Shown: piece after piece, positions 59,484-64,000 of the stretch
Layout: the number at the start of each line of letters is the position of its first letter
Numbering within the stretch: position 1 is the first letter of the stretch
From: Rhodocyclaceae bacterium UBA2271
Lineage (GTDB): Bacteria > Pseudomonadota > Gammaproteobacteria > Burkholderiales > Rhodocyclaceae
DNA: 64,000 nt
NCBI GenBank assembly: GCA_002347405.1
Contig: DDXB01000009.1
Location: forward strand, 1-64,000
Direction: 5' to 3'
Made by a program: the position numbers and the translations under genes
The notes under the pieces: generated by a model
Told to the model about the DNA's origin: nothing
The model's database searches: none
What the model saw: the letters and a program-made list of their open reading frames with translations, nothing else

Positions 59484-59499
59484 GTTTCCATAACGAAAC
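59484..59499. promoter_or_regulatory. Operator palindrome 3 (GTTTC-N6-GAAAC)
   Basis: GTTTCCATAACGAAAC is centred 86 bp from palindrome 2 and about 185 bp upstream of the sigma-54 promoter, a normal distance for an enhancer site of an NtrC-type activator. Confidence 0.75.
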
Positions 59500-59591
59500 A
59501 TCGGACCAGCCACGCCGGTTCTTTCAGGAAATTCCAGCTGGCGCCGATTGCCGCCAGAAATTTCATCACTCTCAATAAGTCATTTAATAAC

Positions 59592-59615
59592 ATGATGTTA
59601 AGAAATAAACATCAT
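59592..59615. promoter_or_regulatory. Additional operator-like palindrome ATGATGTT-N8-AACATCAT
   Basis: Perfect 8-bp arms are separated by eight A+T-rich bases, ending 55 bases before the sigma-54 promoter. The sequence differs from the GTTTC boxes, so a second regulator may act here. Confidence 0.6.
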
Positions 59616-59670
59616 TCGGATAGCATACATTGAGCGCAATTCGCCGCACGCTGTCCCGTTTTCCTAAGCA

Positions 59671-59686
59671 TGGAACGCGCCTTGCT
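59671..59686 (+). promoter_or_regulatory. Sigma-54 (-24/-12) promoter of the cytochrome operon
   Basis: TGGAACGCGCCTTGCT matches the consensus TGGCACG-N4-TTGCW with one change; the GG and GC pairs are ten bases apart as required. The start site would be near 59697, about 40 bases before the first start codon. Confidence 0.8.
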
Positions 59687-59739
59687 TTAACCCGTCGGGC
59701 ACAACTGTTTTTAAATCGGGTATGAAAGGGGAAATGAAC

Positions 59740-60753
59740 GTGAAATTACTACGACAGGTGATGTTCCTGTGCATGCTGGCAGGCGCAGCCGGAATGGCTT
59801 TCGCGCAGATAACGCCGGCAAGCCAGAAACCGGTGGTCAAGGATCTGTTCATGAAGGACGATGCGCGCTGCACGACCTGCCACGACGAAGCCGATGACCC
59901 GCGCATGCTGCATATCGGCAAGACGCGCCACGGCGTCACCGCGGACAAGCGCGGCCCCACCTGTGTTTCCTGCCACGGCTTCAGCGAAGAACACGTCGTC
60001 AATTCCAAGAAACTCAAGGATCGGCCCAAGCCCGACCTGACCTTTGGCGGCCAGCTGCTGACAGTACCTGCCGACAACCGGGTGGATGTTTTCTTTGGCC
60101 AGCAGGGCAAGAAAACAGACACGCCGGTGGTCGACCGCAACAAGGCCTGCCTCACCTGCCACCAGGGTGGCAATCGCATCAGCTGGCAGTCGAGTACGCA
60201 CGCCAACCGCGACGTCGCCTGTACTTCCTGCCACAAGATCCACAACCCCGCCGGCGACGAGGTGCGCAACAAGACGGTGCAAACCGAACTCTGCTACACC
60301 TGCCACAAGGAACAGCGCACCCAGTTCAACAAGCCCTCGCACCACCCGGTACCGGAAGGCAAAATGGCCTGCTCGTCCTGCCACAACGTGCATGGCGACA
60401 ATCCCAAGCAACTGATCAAGAGCAGCACCAATGACACCTGCTACTCCTGCCACATGGAAAAACGCGGACCCTTCGTGCATAACCACCAACCGGTAGCGGA
60501 AGACTGCGGCATTTGCCACCAGCCCCACGGGACGACAGTGCCCAACCTGCTCAAGTCGAGATCGCCGTTCCTCTGTCAGGAATGCCATTCATCCAGTTCG
60601 CATCGCCTGGTGGAGGCCGGTTTGCCGACGGGCAGAACAACCAGTACGGGACTTGCCTCCACAGTCGGCAGAGGTTGTGTCAACTGCCACACCAACATCC
60701 ATGGCGGCAACAGCAAGGTCAACAATGCCACCGCCGGACGTTTCCGTCGTTGA
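59740..60753 (+). CDS. Periplasmic decaheme c-type cytochrome (MtrA/DmsE-like)
   Basis: The protein of 337 residues has a signal peptide (MKLLRQVMFLCMLAGAAGMA, cleaved after FAQ or nearby) and ten CxxCH haem sites: CTTCH, CVSCH, CLTCH, CTSCH, CYTCH, CSSCH, CYSCH, CGICH, CQECH and CVNCH. Many distal His residues are present. Spacing and size fit MtrA/DmsE/PioA proteins, which sit inside an outer-membrane barrel and carry electrons between periplasm and cell surface. GTG 59740 has AGGGG eight bases upstream; ATG 59722 and ATG 59734 are alternatives. It is followed by the MtrB-like porin gene after 21 bases. Confidence 0.95.
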   Translation: MKLLRQVMFLCMLAGAAGMAFAQITPASQKPVVKDLFMKDDARCTTCHDEADDPRMLHIGKTRHGVTADKRGPTCVSCHGFSEEHVVNSKKLKDRPKPDLTFGGQLLTVPADNRVDVFFGQQGKKTDTPVVDRNKACLTCHQGGNRISWQSSTHANRDVACTSCHKIHNPAGDEVRNKTVQTELCYTCHKEQRTQFNKPSHHPVPEGKMACSSCHNVHGDNPKQLIKSSTNDTCYSCHMEKRGPFVHNHQPVAEDCGICHQPHGTTVPNLLKSRSPFLCQECHSSSSHRLVEAGLPTGRTTSTGLASTVGRGCVNCHTNIHGGNSKVNNATAGRFRR

Positions 60754-60774
60754 TTCGGCCAAAGGGGAAAAATC

Positions 60775-62952
60775 ATGAGCAGCAAGATGAAACAGACGTT
60801 CAAGATGACGGCTCTGGCCGCAGCCTTGGCAGCCAGTTATGGAACGGCGCTGGCCGACGATGATGAGAAAGCGGCGCTGGCCGCTGTTGCCGCCGAAGTC
60901 AGCCGGCTCACCACACCGGAAAGTTCAGTTTCTGTCGGCATCGGCAACTGGTCGGGCAATCGCCATCAACAGGGCATCTACGACGGCATGCGCGAGGGCA
61001 AGGCCTACGGCCTGCTGGACCTTACTCTTGTCAAGCGCGACAACGCCACCGGCACCTGGTTCTCGCTGGAAGGCCGCAACCTGGGACTCGATACGCCCGA
61101 ACTCAGTGCCGAGTGGCTGCGTCAGGGCGATATCGGCATCTCGCTTGATTACAGCCGCATACAGCGCGATAACCCACTGACCTTCACCACGGGTCTCCTC
61201 GGCATTGGCACTGCAAATCAGATTTTCAGCGGTACAGCAGGGGCAAATACATTGCCAAGCAGAGATGTCAGCCTGAGCACAAAGCGCGACCTTACCCAGT
61301 TGGGCCTGTACAAAAACCTGATGCCCCACCTGAACCTGAAGGTCAGTTTCAAGAACGAAGAGAAGAACGGTGCGCGCCAATGGGGATTGGGCAGCAATGC
61401 CATTTTTCTGACCGAGCCAATTGACAGTACTGTGCGACAACTGGAAGCCATCCTCGACTACGCGGACGAAAGGCTGCAGATTTCGGGCGGCTATTACGGT
61501 AGCTGGTACGACAATGCCAATTCACTGGTGCTTGGTTATCAAAATGGCCTGGCAATCAGCGCTATCAATGCCAACCCCACCAACCCGACGTCCCTCTCAC
61601 TACCGTTGGGCAATCAGGCTCATCAACTCTTCATGAATGCCGGCTACGCCTTCACGCCGACGACCCGGGGCACCTTCAAGTTGTCCTATGGCAAGGCAAC
61701 CCAGGATGAGACGATTCCGGTCGCTTTTAACGTGGCACCGGCAACGGCTGCACCGTCTAATCTTAATGGCCGGATCGACACCTCGCTGGCGGAATTTGGT
61801 CTCACCTCGCGTCCTCTACCTAAACTTTCCCTGGTAGCCAATCTGCGCTACCACGACGTCAAGGACAAAACCCCGGTTGCTGCTTATATTGGTCCCGGTC
61901 CTTCAGGTGGCGGCACAACATTGGTCTACAACACCCCGCACTCGTTTACAAAAACGTCAGGAAAGGTCGAGGCAAATTATCGTCTGCCACAGCAATTCAA
62001 CCTGATCGGCGGCATTGAAATCAATAATCAGGATCGTTCCGTGCCAACTAGAAGCACCGTTTCGGGTGCAGGCGTCAATACCTATAGCGTCCCCTTCCGG
62101 GTGAAGCTGGATGAGACAACCTATCGCCTGCAATTGCGCCGCTCGCTATCGGACACACTCAATGGTTCCCTGGCCTACCTGAACAGCGACCGCCGTGGGC
62201 CGGGCTATGTTCCGACCGGTAACAACCCCGCTAGCAACTCAGCGGATCTGGTCAACCCGACGCATATCGCAGACCGCAAGCGGGACAAATGGCGCGCCAT
62301 GCTGGACTGGTCGCCGACCGAACGGCTGTCATTCCAGTTTGCGGTTGATCAGGCACAGGATAAGTACGGCCCTGGCAACCGTCCCTACGGGCTTGTCGAT
62401 GGCAGCGCGGACATCTACACAATCGATGTCAATTACACCATGAGCGACAACTGGCAGGTTTCCGGCTGGTATACACGCGACGACACCAAAGCACGCGAAG
62501 TCGGTGCCCTCTTGCCTATCTCTGCCACGACGACTAGAGATGCGCAGTTGCGTGAAATTGGCGATTCGTTCGGTTTTGGCCTGCGCGGACGGCCCAGCGC
62601 CAAGCTGCAGGTCGGGGCAAATCTGGAATGGGTCAAGAGTGTCAGCCAGTATCCTCAGACTCTGAATGGTGCTTACACGGCAACGACATCAGGTGGGGTG
62701 TCATTAGTCCCCCTGGCGGACATCAACAACAAACTCACCCGCCTGAAGCTGTTTGGCGACTACGCGCTGGACAAGAACAGCAACGTACGCATCGAAGCGA
62801 TCCACGAGCGCTGGCAGACCGACGACTGGACCTGGTCGTTCAGCACTGGCGCACCGTTCACCTACGGTACAACTACCGACGGCACCACCGTGACGGCGAA
62901 CCCGAAGCAGACAGTCAACTTCGTCGGAGCCCGTTACATCTATAAATTCTAA
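60775..62952 (+). CDS. MtrB/PioB-family outer-membrane beta-barrel protein
   Basis: This 725-residue protein has a signal peptide (MTALAAALAASYGTALA, after a short basic start) and then repeated amphipathic strands typical of a large barrel. Examples are GTWFSLEGRNLGLDTPELSA, GDIGISLDYSRIQRDNPLTF and DNWQVSGWYTRDDT. It ends in Phe (ARYIYKF), the outer-membrane insertion signal. MtrB/PioB proteins sheath the decaheme cytochrome. The N-terminal CxxC pair seen in some MtrB proteins is absent. No outer-surface cytochrome such as MtrC follows, so the pair could serve as a minimal conduit or dock another partner. An intrinsic terminator lies 42 bases downstream. Confidence 0.92.
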   Translation: MSSKMKQTFKMTALAAALAASYGTALADDDEKAALAAVAAEVSRLTTPESSVSVGIGNWSGNRHQQGIYDGMREGKAYGLLDLTLVKRDNATGTWFSLEGRNLGLDTPELSAEWLRQGDIGISLDYSRIQRDNPLTFTTGLLGIGTANQIFSGTAGANTLPSRDVSLSTKRDLTQLGLYKNLMPHLNLKVSFKNEEKNGARQWGLGSNAIFLTEPIDSTVRQLEAILDYADERLQISGGYYGSWYDNANSLVLGYQNGLAISAINANPTNPTSLSLPLGNQAHQLFMNAGYAFTPTTRGTFKLSYGKATQDETIPVAFNVAPATAAPSNLNGRIDTSLAEFGLTSRPLPKLSLVANLRYHDVKDKTPVAAYIGPGPSGGGTTLVYNTPHSFTKTSGKVEANYRLPQQFNLIGGIEINNQDRSVPTRSTVSGAGVNTYSVPFRVKLDETTYRLQLRRSLSDTLNGSLAYLNSDRRGPGYVPTGNNPASNSADLVNPTHIADRKRDKWRAMLDWSPTERLSFQFAVDQAQDKYGPGNRPYGLVDGSADIYTIDVNYTMSDNWQVSGWYTRDDTKAREVGALLPISATTTRDAQLREIGDSFGFGLRGRPSAKLQVGANLEWVKSVSQYPQTLNGAYTATTSGGVSLVPLADINNKLTRLKLFGDYALDKNSNVRIEAIHERWQTDDWTWSFSTGAPFTYGTTTDGTTVTANPKQTVNFVGARYIYKF

Positions 62953-62994
62953 CCAGAGCGTCTGGTTGATGATCGGCTAGTTTCAACCAGTTTG

Positions 62995-63017
62995 GGGCGG
63001 CGCGAGCCGCCCTTTTT
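62995..63017 (+). terminator. Rho-independent terminator after the porin gene
   Basis: GGGCGGC-GCGA-GCCGCCC (7-bp perfect stem) is followed by TTTTT. Confidence 0.93.
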
Positions 63018-63033
63018 CTTGACTACACGCCGT

Positions 63034-64000
63034 TCAGCGTTTCAGCTTGGCAAACGCGGCCGCCATTGTGCCTGTTGGTTCGGGTTGGCGCTGCGCGGGG
63101 CGCGGCGCTCCGGCTGACGCCGCCCCCGATTTACGCGACGCGGCGGCTGGCGCCGTCCCGCCAGCGCCGACTTTTGGCGCGTTGGTAGGACGTCCAATTT
63201 TCGCGCCAGCGCCGACTTGTGTGTCTCGCAAAGCAGGCTTGCGCACTGCCTCGTCGCTCAGGCGCATGCTGAGCGCGATGCGCTTGCGGGGAATATCGAC
63301 TTCCAGCACCTTCACCTTCACCACGTCACCGGCTTTGACAACGGTGTGCGGATCTTTGACGAAGCTGTTGGCGAGCGCCGAGATATGCACCAAACCGTCC
63401 TGATGCACGCCGATGTCGACAAAGGCGCCGAAATTGGTGACGTTGGTGATCACGCCTTCGAGCTGCATGCCCGGCTCCAGGTCCTTGAGTGTCTCGACGC
63501 CCTCGCGGAATGAGGCTGCCTTGAATTCCGGGCGCGGGTCGCGGCCGGGCTTTTCGAGTTCCCTGAGGATGTCCTGCACGGTGGGCAGGCCGAAGCGTTC
63601 ATCGGTATATTTTTCCGCTTGCAGGGCGCGCACCGCGCGGCCGTCGCCGATCAGTTCCTGCACGCCTTTTTTGATATCGGCGAGGATGCGTTCCACCACC
63701 GGGTAAGCCTCGGGGTGCACGGCGGAAGCATCGAGCGGGTTGTCTCCGCCATTGACGCGCAGAAACCCCGCCGCCAGTTCGAAGGTCTTGTCGCCGAGGC
63801 GCGGCACTTTCTTCAGCGCGGCACGGGAGGTGAAGGCACCGTTGCTGTCCCGGTGGCTGACGATATTGGCGGCGAGCGTGCCGTTGAGGCCGGAGATGCG
63901 GGCCAGCAGCGCGACCGAGGCGGTATTCACGTCGACGCCGACCGAATTCACGCAGTCTTCCACGACAGCATCGAGGCTCCGCGCCAGCTTGCCCTGATTG
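63034..64000 (-). CDS. tex: Tex-family RNA-binding transcription accessory protein (5' end cut by window edge)
   Basis: The visible part is the C-terminal half of Tex: helix-hairpin-helix modules (VDVNTASVALLARISGLNGT, FTSRAALKKVPRLGDKTFEL), the Tex YqgF-distal region, and the S1 RNA-binding domain (GVITNVTNFGAFVDIGVHQD, then GLVHISAL). The tail of about 60 residues is a Pro/Ala/Gly/Lys linker that is largely encoded by the dispersed repeat (63102-63175) and a partial copy (63204-63218), then ends MAAAFAKLKR. The frame is open to base 64000. Confidence 0.95.
   Translation of the reverse strand, partial: NQGKLARSLDAVVEDCVNSVGVDVNTASVALLARISGLNGTLAANIVSHRDSNGAFTSRAALKKVPRLGDKTFELAAGFLRVNGGDNPLDASAVHPEAYPVVERILADIKKGVQELIGDGRAVRALQAEKYTDERFGLPTVQDILRELEKPGRDPRPEFKAASFREGVETLKDLEPGMQLEGVITNVTNFGAFVDIGVHQDGLVHISALANSFVKDPHTVVKAGDVVKVKVLEVDIPRKRIALSMRLSDEAVRKPALRDTQVGAGAKIGRPTNAPKVGAGGTAPAAASRKSGAASAGAPRPAQRQPEPTGTMAAAFAKLKR
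63102..63175 (+). repeat. Dispersed repeat, copy 12 (extended form without hairpin insert) inside tex
   Basis: It aligns over its whole length with 42722-42817 except that the 21-nt hairpin insert is missing. The intact 25-bp core is at 63151-63175. It is translated on the minus strand as part of the Tex tail (GAGGTAPAAASRKSGAASAG). Confidence 0.9.
63204..63218 (+). repeat. Dispersed repeat, copy 13 (partial core) inside tex
   Basis: CGCCAGCGCCGACTT is the 3' part of the core, 28 bases beyond copy 12 in the same orientation. Confidence 0.7.

Larger units (their letters stand above)
59359..59739. promoter_or_regulatory. Divergent control region between sensor operon and cytochrome operon
   Basis: The 381-bp region contains three GTTTC-N6-GAAAC palindromes, a 10-bp-spaced direct repeat of TTACATTCA (59426-59434 and 59436-59444), one ATGATGTT/AACATCAT palindrome and a sigma-54 promoter. 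It is much richer in A+T than its surroundings. No gene lies inside it. Confidence 0.8.

Noticed and set aside
59539..59553. TGGCGCCGATTGC as a sigma-54 promoter
   Set aside because: The GG and GC pairs are only eight bases apart; sigma-54 needs ten. The site at 59671 fits correctly.

Overview
The window is about 64 kb of GC-rich chromosomal DNA from a Gram-negative bacterium, most likely a betaproteobacterium of the Rhodocyclales / Sterolibacteriaceae type. I infer this from two gene orders typical of that class (hfq-hflX-hflK-hflC-DUF2065-hisZ-purA, and recN-nadK-hrcA-hemH with grpE-dnaK-dnaJ), from the tRNA Pro-Arg-His cluster, and from a decaheme cytochrome / MtrB-type porin pair. No database search was possible, so the taxonomic call is inference.

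Layout. 1-6.4 kb: tadA (cut by the left edge), a DsbA-family oxidoreductase, ppdK, an aromatic/aspartate aminotransferase, tRNA-Val and a DMT exporter. 6.5-15 kb: an accessory island. A flavin-reductase-like gene is followed by a gene-free stretch holding a 32-bp palindrome and a pair of 34-bp inverted repeats, then a tight operon of three large proteins that I do not recognise (990, 613 and 422 aa), then another gene-poor stretch and a CxxC-less thioredoxin-like protein. 15.8-22 kb: thiamine-binding protein, nucleoside deoxyribosyltransferase, a small DNA-binding protein, ghrA-like reductase, dnaQ-rnhA-methyltransferase divergent from gloB, and a branched-chain-type ABC binding protein. 22-31 kb: amt, exported msrA/msrB, an acyl-CoA synthetase, a patatin-like lipoprotein, a LapA-like protein and two diguanylate cyclases. 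31-47.6 kb: recN, nadK, a solitary N6-adenine DNA methyltransferase, hrcA, hemH, the complete biotin set bioA-F-H-C-D, an EF-hand-like protein of unknown role, and grpE-dnaK-dnaJ with good sigma-32 promoters. 47.6-55.6 kb: three tRNAs, two small envelope proteins and the hfq/hfl/hisZ/purA operon. 55.7-63 kb: a three-component regulatory system (PhnD-like periplasmic binding protein, histidine kinase, sigma-54 activator) divergent from a decaheme c-type cytochrome and MtrB/PioB-like porin. The intergenic region has three GTTTC-N6-GAAAC palindromes, one further palindrome and a sigma-54 promoter. The right edge cuts tex.

Two things stand out. First, the three-gene island operon at 7983-14079 has no assignable function. 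Its third protein carries a D...ExK arrangement like PD-(D/E)XK nucleases, and its first has a Ser/Thr-rich segment reminiscent of beta-pore stems. Second, a modular dispersed repeat (25-bp core, optional 21-nt hairpin insert, optional extension) occurs at least 13 times, in both orientations, between genes and also in frame inside bioF, bioC, the EF-hand-like gene and tex. The same DNA module is read on opposite strands in the last two. Two other repeat families (about 140 bp with CCACGGAG ends, and a 32-bp palindrome) each occur twice.
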